A stretch of 64,000 bases of DNA from Bradyrhizobium sp. MOS002 (GTDB lineage Bacteria; Pseudomonadota; Alphaproteobacteria; Rhizobiales; Xanthobacteraceae), in assembly GCF_003020115.1 (NCBI RefSeq), contig NZ_PYFX01000002.1, positions 682,001-746,000 of the forward strand, read 5' to 3'. The notes beneath the pieces were generated by a model that saw only the letters and a list, made by a program, of their open reading frames with translations, made no database searches and was not told where the DNA came from. Shown here in pieces: positions 51,875 to 61,654 of the stretch. Each line of letters begins with the position of its first letter. The stretch's first letter is position 1. The translations under genes and the position numbers were made by a program.

Positions 51875-52990
51875 TCACACCACAATGCTCAGCCGCTTCG
51901 CCGCCCGCGTAATTCCCGTGTACAGCCACCGCGCGCGGCTCTCCTGAAACGCAAAACTCTCGTCGAACAGCACGACGTCGTCCCATTGCGAGCCCTGCGA
52001 CTTGTGCACGGTCAGCACGTAGCCGTAGTCGAACTCGTCATAGGGCTTGCGCTGCTCCCAGGCGATCGCCTCGACGCCGCCCTCGAAGCAGTCGGCGCGC
52101 ACCGAGACCTTCGTCACCTTGTGGCCGAGATCCTCGTCCGGCGACAGCCTCATGCTGAGAATGCGGGATTTCGAGCGCGAGGTGTTGCGCGACTTCACGC
52201 GCCACAGCCCGCCGTTGAACAGGCCCTTCTTGCGGTTGTTGCGCAGGCAGACCAGCTTGTCGCCGGCGACGGGGAAGACGTCCTCGATGTTCTGGCGCTG
52301 CCGCACGCGCATGTTGTACGCGCGCCGCGTGTTGTTGCGGCCCACCAGCACCTGGTCGGCGGCCATGACGCGATCAGGATCGAGCTCCTTGCGCGACACC
52401 ACCTCGCTCTCGCCGTAGCGGCCGATGTCGAGCTCGCGGCCCTCGCGGACGTCCATCGACATCCGCACGATCGGGTCGTCCTGGGCCTGGCGGTGCACCT
52501 CGGTCAGCATCGCGTCCGGCTCGGTATTGGTGAAGAAGCCGCCGCCCTGGATCGGCGGCAGCTGCGCGGGATCGCCCAGCACCAGCAGCGGGCAGTCGAA
52601 CGACATCAGGTCGCGGCCCAATTCGGCATCGACCATCGAGCATTCGTCGATCACGATCAGCTTGGCCTTGGAGGCCGGGGCGTCGTCCCACAGCTCGAAG
52701 CTGGGCTGCTCCTCGCCGGATTCGCGGGTGCGGTAGATCAGCGAATGGATGGTGGAGGCTTCGTCGCACCCCTTGTTGCGCATGACCAGCGCCGCCTTGC
52801 CGGTGAAGGCGGCGAACTTCACCTCGCCGTCGACGCCGTCGGCGATGTGCCGCGCCAGCGTGGTCTTGCCGGTGCCGGCATAGCCGAACAGGCGGAACAC
52901 CGGCGGCGTGCCGTTGCGGCCGGGTTTGGCCTTGAGCCAGTCGCCAACGGCTTTAAGCGCGGCATCCTGATGCGGGGTGAATGTGGCCAT
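51875..52990 (-). CDS. superfamily 1 (RecD/Dda-like) DNA helicase
   Basis: This ATP-dependent helicase of 371 residues is small for the family. Walker A is GYAGTGKTT (about 36-44), Walker B IDECSM (about 114-119), motif III GDPAQLPPI, then VHRQAQDDP, and the late motifs HKSQGSQWDDVVLF and RWLYTGITRA. All are intact, so it should bind DNA and hydrolyse ATP. The RecD/Dda branch acts on DNA ends or stalled forks; a single-gene form is widespread. It lies next to nap genes on the same strand with an 86 bp gap and no evident link. Confidence 0.88.
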   Translation of the reverse strand: MATFTPHQDAALKAVGDWLKAKPGRNGTPPVFRLFGYAGTGKTTLARHIADGVDGEVKFAAFTGKAALVMRNKGCDEASTIHSLIYRTRESGEEQPSFELWDDAPASKAKLIVIDECSMVDAELGRDLMSFDCPLLVLGDPAQLPPIQGGGFFTNTEPDAMLTEVHRQAQDDPIVRMSMDVREGRELDIGRYGESEVVSRKELDPDRVMAADQVLVGRNNTRRAYNMRVRQRQNIEDVFPVAGDKLVCLRNNRKKGLFNGGLWRVKSRNTSRSKSRILSMRLSPDEDLGHKVTKVSVRADCFEGGVEAIAWEQRKPYDEFDYGYVLTVHKSQGSQWDDVVLFDESFAFQESRARWLYTGITRAAKRLSIVV

Positions 52991-53076
52991 GTCTGCTTTG
53001 AGGAGGGGGCGAAACGGAGCGATTCGCCAGCCCTCAAACTAACCATTCGCCCCGCCGGTTCAAGCGGGCCTCGCCC

Positions 53077-53730
53077 CTATTGCCAGCCGGGAACGCCGCG
53101 CATGTCGGGCAGGTGGTGGGCGATGCCCTTGTGGCAGTCGATGCAGGTCTTTTCCTTGGTGAACAGGAAGCGCTGGTGGGCGACCGAGGCCCGCGGCGAC
53201 TGCTTGGTGATGTCCATGGAATCGGCGCTGTGGCAGTTGCGGCACTCCAGGGAATCGTTGGACTTGAAGCGCGCCCATTCATGCGCCGCCAGCTCGAGCC
53301 GGTGATCCTGGAATTTCTCGCGGGTATCGATCGTCCCGAAGAGTTTGCCCCAGACCTCCTTGGAGGCTTGCATCTTGCGGGCGATCTTGTCGGTCCAGTT
53401 GTGCGGCACGTGGCAATCCGGACAGGTCGCGCGCACGCCGGAGCGGTTGGCGAAGTGGATGGTCGACTTCAGCTCGGCGAAGACGTTGTCCTTCATCTCG
53501 TGGCAGCCGGTGCAAAATTTTTCGGTGTTGGTCAATTCCAGTGCGGTGTTGAAGCCGCCCCAGAAGATCACGCCGGCCATGAAGCCCGCCAGCACCAGCA
53601 CGCCGAGCCCGAACACCGAGCTCGGCCGGATCAGCACCTGCCAGAGCTCGCGCGCAAAGTCCAGGCTTCGCGCGACGAAGCCGCGTTTGGCCTTCATTCC
53701 CTCGTCGGGCTCATCGGCGGTCGTCGTCAT
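53077..53730 (-). CDS. napC: tetraheme c-type cytochrome NapC (quinol dehydrogenase of Nap)
   Basis: This membrane-anchored cytochrome of 217 residues takes electrons from quinol and passes them to NapAB. One N-terminal helix (about 36-58) anchors it to the inner membrane. Four heme sites are visible: CTGCH (73-77), CPDCH (103-107), CRNCH (163-167) and CIDCH (196-200), with the NapC/NirT-type spacing. ATG 53730 overlaps the napB stop by 4 bp. It is the last gene of the nap operon. Confidence 0.97.
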   Translation of the reverse strand: MTTTADEPDEGMKAKRGFVARSLDFARELWQVLIRPSSVFGLGVLVLAGFMAGVIFWGGFNTALELTNTEKFCTGCHEMKDNVFAELKSTIHFANRSGVRATCPDCHVPHNWTDKIARKMQASKEVWGKLFGTIDTREKFQDHRLELAAHEWARFKSNDSLECRNCHSADSMDITKQSPRASVAHQRFLFTKEKTCIDCHKGIAHHLPDMRGVPGWQ

Positions 53731-54197
53731 CGGCGGCCACCGGGGCTTGCGCGCGACAGCAGCGTATCGATGTCGGTGAAGTCGTTGCTGACGGGCGGAT
53801 TGGCGGTGTTCTGCGGCACGTGGCACTCCGTGCAGAAGAAGCGGCGCGGCGAGATCGAAGCCAGAAACTGGCCGTCGCGATCCATGAAGTGGGTGATCGA
53901 GACCATCGGCGCTTGCGATTCCGCGATGCGCGCCCGCGCATGGCAGGACAGGCACTTGTTGCCGTTGAGGTCGATCTGATAGCCGTCGATCGTATGCGGG
54001 ATCACCGGCGGCTGTTCCGGATAGTTGCGCACTTCCCTTTCGGAGGTGTTGCGGTTCGGCAGCATCGGCGGCGCCGGTCCTTCGTCGTTGAGCGGCGTCG
54101 GGCCGCGCAGGCCTGACGTCACCGTCTGCGCGGTCAGCGAGCTCGCGCCGGCTGCGATCGCGACCGCGAGCAGCGCGATTCCAAGTCGTTTCATCAT
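53727..54197 (-). CDS. napB: diheme cytochrome NapB, small subunit of periplasmic nitrate reductase
   Basis: This periplasmic electron-transfer subunit of 156 residues has a signal peptide (about 1-24). Two heme sites are seen: CLSCH (82-86) and CTECH (122-126). His68 and His103 are candidate sixth ligands. LRGPTPLN and [32 protein letters not shown] are typical of NapB. ATG 54197 overlaps the napA stop by 4 bp (ATGA), so translation is probably coupled. Confidence 0.97.
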   Translation of the reverse strand: MMKRLGIALLAVAIAAGASSLTAQTVTSGLRGPTPLNDEGPAPPMLPNRNTSEREVRNYPEQPPVIPHTIDGYQIDLNGNKCLSCHARARIAESQAPMVSITHFMDRDGQFLASISPRRFFCTECHVPQNTANPPVSNDFTDIDTLLSRASPGGRR

Positions 54198-56707
54198 GAC
54201 ACGTTCACCCGCTCGATGCGCACGGCGCACTTCTTGTAATCGGTCTGCAGCGAGATCGGATCGGTGGCGTCCAGCGTCACCTTGTTGATCAGCTTGGATT
54301 CGTCGAACCACGGCACGAATACGAGGCCACGCGGCGGCCGGTCGCGGCCGCGGGTCTCGACGCGGACACGGATGAAGCCGCGGCGGGACACCACCTTCAC
54401 CTCGTCGCCGCGGCGGATCTTCGCCTCCTGCGCGTCGTCAGGATGCATGAAGCACACGGCCTCGGGGAAGGCCTTGTAGAGCTCGGGCACCCGGCGCGTC
54501 ATGGTGCCGGAATGCCAGTGCTCGAGCACGCGGCCGGTCGAGAGCCAGTAGGGATATTCGTTGTCCGGCGATTCCGCCGCCGGCTCGTAAGGAAGGGCGA
54601 AGATGCGTGCCTTGCCGTCGGGATAGCCGTAGAACTGCACGTCGGTGCCCTGCTTGACATAGGGGTCGCTGCCTTCGCGGAAACGCCATTTGGTTTCCTG
54701 GCCGTTGACGACAGGCCAGCGCAGGCCGCGCTCGCGATGATAGGTGTCGAACGGCGCGAGGTCGTGGCCGTGGCCGCGGCCGAAGGTGGCGTATTCCTCG
54801 AACAGGCCCTTGTGGACGTAGAAACCGAACGCCTTGGACTCGTCGTTGAGGTAGCCCTGCTCGATGTCGGAGACCGGAAACTTGTCGACCTCGCCGTTCT
54901 TGTAGAGCACGTCGAACAGCGTCTTGCCGCGCACGTCCGGCTTCTTGGCGATCAGCTCCTCCGGCCACACGTCCTCGATCTTGAAGCGCTTGGAGAATTC
55001 CATGAGCTGCCAGAGATCGGACTTCGACTCGCCCGGGGCAGCGACAAGCTGATGCCAGAACTGCGTACGCCGCTCGGCATTGCCGTAGGCGCCTTCCTTC
55101 TCCACCCACATCGCGGTCGGCAGGATCAAATCGGCGGCGAGTGCCGTCACCGAAGGATAGGCGTCCGAAACCACGATGAAATTGTCGGGATTGCGGAAGC
55201 CGGGATAGGTCTCCTCGTTGGCGTTTGGGCCGGCCTGGAGGTTATTGTTGACCTGCACCCAATAGGCGTTGATCAGGCCGTCCTTCAGCATCCGGCTTTG
55301 CAATACGGCGTGCGCGCCGGGCTTGTCGGGAATGGTGCCCTCGGGCAGCTGCCAGATATGCTCGGCCTTGGCGCGGTGCTCCTTGTTGGTGACGACCATG
55401 TCGGCCGGCAGGCGGTGCGAGAAGGTGCCGACCTCGCGCGCGGTGCCGCAGGCCGAGGGCTGGCCGGTCAGAGAGAACGGGCTGTTGCCGGGCGAGGAGA
55501 TCTTCCCCGTCAGAAGGTGAATGTTGTAGATGAGGTTGTTGCACCAGACGCCGCGGGTGTGCTGGTTGAAGCCCATGGTCCAGAACGAGACCACCTTGGT
55601 CTTGGGGTCGGCATAGAGCTCGGCCAGCGCCTCCAGTCGGTTGAGCGGCACGCCCGACATCTCGGCCGCCTTCTCCAGCGTGTACTCGGAGACGAACTTG
55701 ACGTACTCGTCGTAGCTCATCTCGGTGGAATCGTTGGCCTTTGCCGCGCCCGTCGCCTTCTTCTGCAGTGGATGCTCGGGCCTCAAACCATAACCGATGT
55801 CGGTCTGGCCGCGCCTGAAGATGGTATGCGCGGCAACGAAGTCCTTGTTGACCCGGCCGGTCTTGATGATGTGGTTGGCGATGGCGTTGAGCAGATAGAG
55901 ATCGGTCTGCGGCTTGAAGATCATGCCGATGTCGGCGAGGTCGAACGAGCGATGCTCGAAGGTCGAGAGCACGGCGACGCGAACATGCGGCGCGGACAGC
56001 CTGCGGTCGGCGAGGCGCGTCCACAGGATCGGATGCATCTCCGCCATGTTGGAGCCCCACAGCACGAAGGCATCGGTGGCCTCGATGTCGTCATAGCAGC
56101 CGGCCGGCTCGTCGATGCCGAAGGTGCGCATCATGCCGGCCACGGCGGAGGCCATGCAGTGCCGAGCATTGGGGTCGATGTTGTTGGTGCGGAAGCCGGC
56201 CTTGAACAGCTTCACGGCCGCATAGCCCTCCCAGACCGTCCACTGGCCGGAGCCGAACATGGCGACGCCGTTGGGCCCGCGCTTCTTGATCGCCTCCTTC
56301 CACTTCACCTCCATGATGTCGAAGGCTTCGGTCCAGGTAACAGGCGTGAACTCGCCGTTCTTGTCGTATTTGCCGCCCGTCTTGCGCAACATCGGCTGCG
56401 TCAGGCGGTCGTGGCCGTACATGATCTTGGAGAGGAAGTAGCCCTTGACGCAGTTGAGGCCGCGATTGACCTCGGCCTTGATGTCGCCGTGCGTGGCGAC
56501 GACGCGATTGTTCTTGGTCGCGACCATCACGGAGCAGCCGGTGCCACAGAAGCGGCAGGCGGCCTTGTCCCATTTCAATTCGGCGACGTCGCGCTCGGCG
56601 ACGAGGTTCGCAGCGAGCGCTGGTGCCGGCATGCCCGCAGCGGCGGCCGCGATGGCGGCGGCCTCGAGCTTCAGCATCTGGCGGCGGTCGAGCTTTGGCG
56701 ATGTCAT
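54194..56707 (-). CDS. napA: periplasmic nitrate reductase NapA, catalytic subunit
   Basis: This molybdenum enzyme of 837 residues reduces nitrate to nitrite in the periplasm. It has a twin-arginine signal ([11 protein letters not shown], residues about 6-16), a [4Fe-4S] site (Cys51, Cys54, Cys58 in CRFCGTGC, then Cys86 in GLNCVKG), and the molybdenum ligand Cys184 ([11 protein letters not shown]). The molybdopterin-dinucleotide-binding region near the C-terminus ([21 protein letters not shown]) is intact. ATG 56707 has AGGAAGAG upstream and gives a short N-terminus before the twin-arginine motif. It is preceded by napD by 16 bp and overlaps napB. The nap operon supplies nitrite to NirK encoded 35 kb away. 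Confidence 0.98.
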   Translation of the reverse strand: MTSPKLDRRQMLKLEAAAIAAAAAGMPAPALAANLVAERDVAELKWDKAACRFCGTGCSVMVATKNNRVVATHGDIKAEVNRGLNCVKGYFLSKIMYGHDRLTQPMLRKTGGKYDKNGEFTPVTWTEAFDIMEVKWKEAIKKRGPNGVAMFGSGQWTVWEGYAAVKLFKAGFRTNNIDPNARHCMASAVAGMMRTFGIDEPAGCYDDIEATDAFVLWGSNMAEMHPILWTRLADRRLSAPHVRVAVLSTFEHRSFDLADIGMIFKPQTDLYLLNAIANHIIKTGRVNKDFVAAHTIFRRGQTDIGYGLRPEHPLQKKATGAAKANDSTEMSYDEYVKFVSEYTLEKAAEMSGVPLNRLEALAELYADPKTKVVSFWTMGFNQHTRGVWCNNLIYNIHLLTGKISSPGNSPFSLTGQPSACGTAREVGTFSHRLPADMVVTNKEHRAKAEHIWQLPEGTIPDKPGAHAVLQSRMLKDGLINAYWVQVNNNLQAGPNANEETYPGFRNPDNFIVVSDAYPSVTALAADLILPTAMWVEKEGAYGNAERRTQFWHQLVAAPGESKSDLWQLMEFSKRFKIEDVWPEELIAKKPDVRGKTLFDVLYKNGEVDKFPVSDIEQGYLNDESKAFGFYVHKGLFEEYATFGRGHGHDLAPFDTYHRERGLRWPVVNGQETKWRFREGSDPYVKQGTDVQFYGYPDGKARIFALPYEPAAESPDNEYPYWLSTGRVLEHWHSGTMTRRVPELYKAFPEAVCFMHPDDAQEAKIRRGDEVKVVSRRGFIRVRVETRGRDRPPRGLVFVPWFDESKLINKVTLDATDPISLQTDYKKCAVRIERVNVS

Positions 56708-56723
56708 AATGGCTCTTCCTGAC

Positions 56724-57038
56724 TCAGGCGGTTTCAATGGCGTGGAAGACCAGCGCTGCGGAATAGACGTCGGGCAGCGACTGGATGGTGTTGAGCAGGG
56801 TGCCGAGGCTGCCGGAATCAGGCGCCTCGGTCACGACGATGAGCTTGCCGCGCGGGTCGCGGCCGTGGATCTCGCAGCCGGCAAGGGCGGTGATCGCGGC
56901 TTCCAGCTGGTCCAGACGCTCGGGGCGCGCCTGCACGATGATGCTGGCAATTTCGCAGCCTGGCGGCGCGACGACGCGGTCGGTGCTGAGCACCCGGCCG
57001 GTAATCAATGCTCGGCGGTTGAGTTTGGATTCGGCCAT
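56724..57038 (-). CDS. napD: NapD, chaperone for the NapA twin-arginine signal
   Basis: This small cytoplasmic protein of 104 residues binds the NapA signal peptide so that the cofactor is loaded before export. It has the NapD core: [75 protein letters not shown] 57038 gives [11 protein letters not shown]. It lies between napE and napA in the operon. Confidence 0.95.
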   Translation of the reverse strand: MAESKLNRRALITGRVLSTDRVVAPPGCEIASIIVQARPERLDQLEAAITALAGCEIHGRDPRGKLIVVTEAPDSGSLGTLLNTIQSLPDVYSAALVFHAIETA

Positions 57039-57064
57039 GATGCCTGTCTTTCGCTTCGAGGAGA

Positions 57065-57250
57065 TCAATGCGGGGAGGGCGGCGGGCCGGGAGGGCCGGC
57101 GAACATCTGGTAGATCCAGACGCCAAGCCCGTATGTGCCGACCGTTCCGACCGCGAGAACGGGCATCACGACCGCGGTCAGGAACAGGAATGCGAAAATC
57201 TCCATGCGCTTACGGCGCACGCGCGAAGTCGCGTCGTCTGGGGCCGACAT
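57065..57250 (-). CDS. napE: NapE, small membrane subunit of the nap operon
   Basis: This 61-residue protein has one transmembrane helix (about 18-48) after a basic start (MSAPDDATSRVRRKRMEIFAF) and a Pro-rich tail. It is the first gene of napEDABC, the gene order known from Bradyrhizobium. Its role is not known. ATG 57250 is chosen because a longer reading would enter the promoter with the FixK2 box. Confidence 0.93.
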   Translation of the reverse strand: MSAPDDATSRVRRKRMEIFAFLFLTAVVMPVLAVGTVGTYGLGVWIYQMFAGPPGPPPSPH

Positions 57251-57308
57251 ATTCGGTCTCGTCTGAAATGTGGGGATTGGGACGGCATCCGGGCCGTTGC
57301 CTTGCTGC

Positions 57309-57351
57309 ATTTTAGATGCAGCAGGGCCACCGGCGCGTTGATCTGGATCAA
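57309..57351 (-). promoter_or_regulatory. FixK2-type promoter of napEDABC
   Basis: TTGATCTGGATCAA (57338-57351) is a perfect FixK/FNR-type site. Its centre minus 41.5 bp gives a start near 57303. On the minus strand TAAAAT (57314-57309) is a well-placed -10. The leader to napE is then about 53 nt. The reverse complement, TTGATCCAGATCAA, matches the FixK2 box I recall for Bradyrhizobium nap. A perfect 8-bp palindrome TGCTGCAT-TTTAG-ATGCAGCA overlaps the -10. Confidence 0.9.
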
Positions 57352-57457
57352 TCCGTCCATTAGCGGCGGTCGCCGCGGACGGAGCCACAACCGCAATTTT
57401 GGGTTGTTCCCGTGCGAAGGCGATGCGACAGTTTGACATCGAACGGGGATACGAGTT

Positions 57458-58585
57458 GTGACCGCGACAGGGCTGACGGCGATCGATGTCGGACTTCGCG
57501 GCGCTGCGAGCGGCGTATTCCTGTTGATCGTTCTCGTGGCCTTGCTGCGTCGTGCGACCGGCCAACAGGCTTTGCTGGGCATCGCGATGTGCGCAGGCGG
57601 CATATTCTATGCGATCGCGACGGCGCCCAACCTTCCCAAATCGTCATGGTGGTGGGTGTTGCCGATCCTGTCCGCGCAGCCTGCGGTCTTCTGGCTGTGG
57701 GCGCGCGCGGCGTTCGACGACGATTTCGTCCTGAGGCGTTGGCACGGTGCCCTGTGGCTCGCCATCGTGGCTTTCGGGTTTGCGATCACGCTGGGCTGGG
57801 CGTACTGGCCCGCTTTGGCCGGCGCAGGCGGGCGAGCTCTGGCTCTGGCCACCCTGGTGCTGGCCCTCGCTGCCGCGGTTCAGACGGTCAAGACCTGGCG
57901 AGCCGATCTGGTCGCGCGGCGACGCCGACTGCGGCTGGCGATGCTTGCGATCAATGTCGTGCTCATCGCGACCGTCGGCGTCGCCGGCTTCGCCGCAATT
58001 CCCGTCGCGGTTCCCGGTGCGCCGGGCAGTCTCCCGACCGCGCTCGGGCTGTTCGTGGTGGCCATGCTTGCCGGCATCGGCCTGTTCAGCGCGCCGGCGA
58101 TGGCCGTCAATGACGCCACGGCCGCGATCGCATCCGGCGAGGCGGGGAGGCAAGCCCCGGCCGCCGATCGCGCCGCCGCGGGGCGGATCGTCGTCGACCC
58201 GATCCTGCTCCGGCGCCTCGACCATCTGATGACGGTGGAGCGAACCTACCGCCAGGAAGGTCTCGCGATCGGGGCGCTCGCGGCTCGGCTCGACGTTCCC
58301 GAGCATCGGCTGCGCCAGGCGATCAATGAAGGGCTGGGCTATCGCAACTTCAATGCTTTCCTCAACCGCTACCGTATCGATGACGCCAGGCTGGCACTGT
58401 CCGACGTGACACAGCGGGAGGTCCCGGTGCTGACCATCGCCATGGATGCGGGCTTCCAGTCGATCGGACCTTTCAATCGCGCGTTCAAGGCCGAAACCGG
58501 CATGACCCCGACCGAATTCCGGCGTGAGGCGCTGAGCCGGCCCGACAGCTCTGAACTCAGCCAGCCGCGCCGCGAAATCGGCTAG
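57458..58585 (+). CDS. membrane-bound AraC-family regulator
   Basis: This regulator of 375 residues has about six or seven transmembrane helices (about 15-215) and a cytoplasmic AraC-type DNA-binding domain (about 270-360: AIGALAARLDVPEHRLRQAINEGLGYRNFNAFLNRYR, then IAMDAGFQSIGPFNRAFKAETGMTPTEFRRE). Such proteins sense a membrane or periplasmic signal. GTG 57458 follows GGGGATACGAG and is the probable start. It is divergent from nap but the shared gap holds a FixK2 box placed for nap. The next gene, an acyltransferase, lies 88 bp downstream and may be its target. Confidence 0.88.
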   Translation: MTATGLTAIDVGLRGAASGVFLLIVLVALLRRATGQQALLGIAMCAGGIFYAIATAPNLPKSSWWWVLPILSAQPAVFWLWARAAFDDDFVLRRWHGALWLAIVAFGFAITLGWAYWPALAGAGGRALALATLVLALAAAVQTVKTWRADLVARRRRLRLAMLAINVVLIATVGVAGFAAIPVAVPGAPGSLPTALGLFVVAMLAGIGLFSAPAMAVNDATAAIASGEAGRQAPAADRAAAGRIVVDPILLRRLDHLMTVERTYRQEGLAIGALAARLDVPEHRLRQAINEGLGYRNFNAFLNRYRIDDARLALSDVTQREVPVLTIAMDAGFQSIGPFNRAFKAETGMTPTEFRREALSRPDSSELSQPRREIG

Positions 58586-58673
58586 CCGATTTTTGGATCA
58601 GGCGAGAACGCCCTGTGCCGATTGGTTAGACCGTCCAGCATAAACTACCCATCCAGCCGGAACGAGCCTATCC

Positions 58674-59912
58674 ATGTCCCACTCCACCGCCGTCACCCCT
58701 GCATCGGAAAGGCTCCACGCCCTCGACGCGGTCAGGGGTCTTGCCCTGCTGCTGGGCATCGTCCTGCACGCGACATTGTCGTTTGTGCCGGCGTCGCCCC
58801 GGTTCTGGATCATCCAGGACACCCATCCAAGCGCCGCTCTGGGCCTACTGTCCTTTACCATCCACGTCTTCCGGATGACGACCTTCTTCCTGATGGCCGG
58901 CTTCTTTGCCCGCATGAGCGTTCACCGCCGGGGAAGTTGGGGCTTCGTCAGGGACAGGCTGCAGCGGATCGGCCTGCCGTTCGTGATCGGCTGGCCGCTC
59001 GTGTTCATGCCGATAGCCCTGATCGTGAGCTGGGCATCTCACTTTCCAGATGGCGGTCTGATCCACCCCGCGTCCGGCTGGCTGCCGGCATTGCCTAGGT
59101 TCCCCCTGACCCACCTCTGGTTTCTTTATGTACTGCTGGAGCTCTATGTCGCGACGCTCCTGCTGCGCGGCGCAATTGTGTGGCTTGATGCATCAGGTGC
59201 GCTACGCATGGTGTTTGATCGCGTCTTCGCGCGGATCATGCGAAATCCGCTGGCTCCCCTGGTTCTGGCAATCCCGATCGGCATCGCCTTTTGCCTCGAC
59301 CATCGTTGGATCAACGTGATGGGCGTGAGGACGCCGGATCAATCGCTCGTCACCAATGCGCAGGCCTGGATCGGCTTCGGCACCGCATTTGGCGTCGGTT
59401 GGTTCCTGCATCGGCAGATCGTTCTGCTGCGGCTCATCGAGCGACGCTGGCTGGCGTATGTGCTGCTCGCGCTCGGCCTGATCCTGGTCAGCTTCGCGTT
59501 GTCAGGCGTGATGTTGTCGCAGCCTGGCGCGCCGAAACTGCCGGTCAGCTTCGCCACGCTCAGGCTGATCTCCGCCGTCCTCTACGCACCGGCGATTTGG
59601 GTTTCCACATTCGCGGTCCTCGGCCTCGCCCTCCGCTTCATGTCCGGCTTCAGTCGGACGTGGCGCTACCTCGCCGATGCATCCTACTGGCTCTATCTGA
59701 TCCACATGCCGATCGTGATGGCGCTGCAGGTCGCTCTGTCGCAGCTCGACTGGCCCGGGCTGATCAAGTTCGCCGTCATTCTCGTCGTCGCGCTTCCTCC
59801 GATGCTGGCGAGCTATCATCTGCTGGTGCGCTTCACCTTCATCGGTGTGGTCCTGAATGGCCGCCGTGCTGAAAAGCACCTTCTCCCGCAAGGCGGAATT
59901 GCGACCGCGTAG
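58674..59912 (+). CDS. acyltransferase family 3 membrane protein (OpgC-like)
   Basis: This integral membrane acyltransferase of 412 residues has about ten helices. The motifs RLHALDAVRGLALLLGIVLHATLSF (first His at about 32) and FFLMAGFFARMSVHRRG are typical of acyltransferase 3 / OpgC-like proteins that modify periplasmic glucans, exopolysaccharides or lipids. Near the C-terminus the pattern YLADASYWLYLIHMPIVMALQ is also characteristic. The acceptor is unknown. ATG 58674 begins MSHSTAVTPASERL. It follows the membrane-bound AraC regulator on the same strand. Confidence 0.88.
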   Translation: MSHSTAVTPASERLHALDAVRGLALLLGIVLHATLSFVPASPRFWIIQDTHPSAALGLLSFTIHVFRMTTFFLMAGFFARMSVHRRGSWGFVRDRLQRIGLPFVIGWPLVFMPIALIVSWASHFPDGGLIHPASGWLPALPRFPLTHLWFLYVLLELYVATLLLRGAIVWLDASGALRMVFDRVFARIMRNPLAPLVLAIPIGIAFCLDHRWINVMGVRTPDQSLVTNAQAWIGFGTAFGVGWFLHRQIVLLRLIERRWLAYVLLALGLILVSFALSGVMLSQPGAPKLPVSFATLRLISAVLYAPAIWVSTFAVLGLALRFMSGFSRTWRYLADASYWLYLIHMPIVMALQVALSQLDWPGLIKFAVILVVALPPMLASYHLLVRFTFIGVVLNGRRAEKHLLPQGGIATA

Positions 59913-59995
59913 ACAGCGCCGCCCCACGCATTAAGATGCCGGCAACAAAAATATAAGCGGCAAGAAAACTTGCAGGAAAACTTGGGAGAGGCGTC

Positions 59996-61201
59996 ATGAA
60001 GTTCGGCATCTTCTATGAGCTGCAACTGCCACGTCCCTGGGTGGCCGGCGACGAGCTCAGCCTCTACCAGAACGCGCTTTCGCAGATGGAGCTTGCCGAC
60101 CAGCTCGGCTACGACCACGCCTGGGTCGTCGAGCATCACTTCCTCGAGGAATATTCGCACTCGCCTTCGCCGGAATCCTTCCTCGCCGCCGCCAGCCAGC
60201 GCACCAAGAACATCCGGCTCGGCCACGGCATCCTCCAGCTCACGACGAACCATCCCGCTCGCGTCGCCGAACGCGTCGCGGTGCTCGATCTGCTCTCCAA
60301 CGGCCGCTGCGAATTCGGCATGGGCGAGAGCGCCTCCATCACCGAGCTCACGCCGTTCGGCCGCGACATGGAGACCAAGAAAGAGGTGTTCGAGGAAGCC
60401 GTCGCGGCGATCTTCCCGATGTTCAAGGACGCGGGAAGCGAGCATCACGGCAAATATTTCGACATCCCCTTGCGCAACGTCGTCCCGAAGCCGGTGCAGA
60501 AGCCGCATCCGCCGCTGTGGATGGCCTGCTCGCAGCTGCCGACCATCGAGCGCGCCGGCCGCCATGGCTTTGGCGCGCTCGGCTTCCAGTTCGTCAGCGC
60601 GGACGCCGCGCATGCCTGGGTGCACGCCTATTACAACGCCATGACCAAGCGTCTCGCCAAGCTCGCCGACTACGAGATCAACCCGAACATGGCGCTGGTG
60701 TCGTTCTTCATGTGCGCGAAGACGGACGAGGAGGCCCGCGCGCGCGCCGACGGCGCCACCTTCTTCCAGTTCGCGTTGCGCTTCTACGGCGCCTCGCAGA
60801 ATCGCCAGCGTCCGGCGCCCTACACCGTCAACATGTGGGACGAGTACAACAAGTGGAAGCGCGACAATCCGGAGGCCCAGGAGGCCGCGCTGCGCGGCGG
60901 CCTGATCGGCTCGCCCGAGACCATCCGCAAGAAGCTGAAGCGTTTCCAGGGCTCGCACATCGACCAGGTCATTTTGCTCAACCAAGCGGGCAAGAACAGC
61001 CACGAGCACATCTGCGAATCGCTGGAGCTGTTCGGCCGCGAGGTGATGCCGGAATTCCAGAATGATCCGGCGCAGGCGGCCTGGAAGCAGGGCGTCATGA
61101 GCGGCGAGATCCAGCTCGAGGAAATCGACACCGAGGCCTTCACCGACCGCTACGGCAAGCTCGCCATCAGCGTTCCGCCGGCGAAGGCGGCGGCGGGGTA
61201 G
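59996..61201 (+). CDS. luciferase-like (LLM class) flavin-dependent monooxygenase
   Basis: This cytoplasmic enzyme of 401 residues is a bacterial-luciferase-like TIM barrel using reduced flavin. It begins [15 protein letters not shown] and has [67 protein letters not shown], and [16 protein letters not shown], all typical of the class. The substrate is unknown. GGGAGAGGCGTC precedes ATG 59996. It stands alone upstream of a DUF2200 gene by 11 bp, so the two may be co-transcribed. Confidence 0.92.
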   Translation: MKFGIFYELQLPRPWVAGDELSLYQNALSQMELADQLGYDHAWVVEHHFLEEYSHSPSPESFLAAASQRTKNIRLGHGILQLTTNHPARVAERVAVLDLLSNGRCEFGMGESASITELTPFGRDMETKKEVFEEAVAAIFPMFKDAGSEHHGKYFDIPLRNVVPKPVQKPHPPLWMACSQLPTIERAGRHGFGALGFQFVSADAAHAWVHAYYNAMTKRLAKLADYEINPNMALVSFFMCAKTDEEARARADGATFFQFALRFYGASQNRQRPAPYTVNMWDEYNKWKRDNPEAQEAALRGGLIGSPETIRKKLKRFQGSHIDQVILLNQAGKNSHEHICESLELFGREVMPEFQNDPAQAAWKQGVMSGEIQLEEIDTEAFTDRYGKLAISVPPAKAAAG

Positions 61202-61212
61202 GGGGGCTACTC

Positions 61213-61537
61213 ATGGAAAAGCACCGAATCTATACGATGAGCTTCGCAAGGGTGTACCCGCTGTACGTTGCGAAGGCGGAGAAGAAGGGACGGACGAAGG
61301 CTGAGGTCGACCAGATCATCTCCTGGCTGACAGGCTATGGTCAGAAGCAGCTGGAAGCTCAACTGAAAAAGCAGACGGACTTTGAAACCTTCTTTGCGAA
61401 GGCGCCTCTCATCAATCCCCTGCGAGCCCTGATCAAAGGCGTCGTATGCGGCGTCCGGGTCGAGGATATCCAAGCTGATCGATGAGCTGGCCAAGGGAAA
61501 GGCGATGGACAAGATCTTGCGAAAAACGGACTCCTGA
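61213..61537 (+). pseudogene. DUF2200 gene with a C-terminal frameshift/deletion
   Basis: The first 85 or so codons encode a normal DUF2200 protein ([45 protein letters not shown]..., ending GVRVEDI). The frame then runs QADR and stops at 61485. The expected ending of the family is found at once in another frame from 61472 to 61537 ([18 protein letters not shown]). About a dozen residues that normally join the two parts are missing, so a small out-of-frame deletion has probably occurred. The 90-residue product may still fold. The function of the family is unknown. Confidence 0.78.
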
Positions 61538-61654
61538 TCGGCGCCCTCGGTCCACTCGGCTCGGCGGCGTTGCGCGGGCCATGCCGACGAGCTCCGTCTT
61601 CCGCCGCGCCGCCAATGCTGATAACTTTCAGCAAAAGGCGATAGGGAGAAAGCG

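Noticed and set aside
50085..52990. Anti-phage defence system formed by the TPR-caspase and helicase genes
   Set aside because: The two are convergent, the caspase protein has a signal peptide, and no other defence gene is near. They look unrelated.
54443..56722. 759-codon open frame on the plus strand
   Set aside because: It is entirely antisense to napA, whose cofactor motifs are intact. It is a mirror effect of codon bias.
53077..57250. nap genes and the helicase as one operon
   Set aside because: There is an 86 bp gap after napC with no coupling, and the helicase has no relation to nitrate respiration; shared transcription is possible but not supported.
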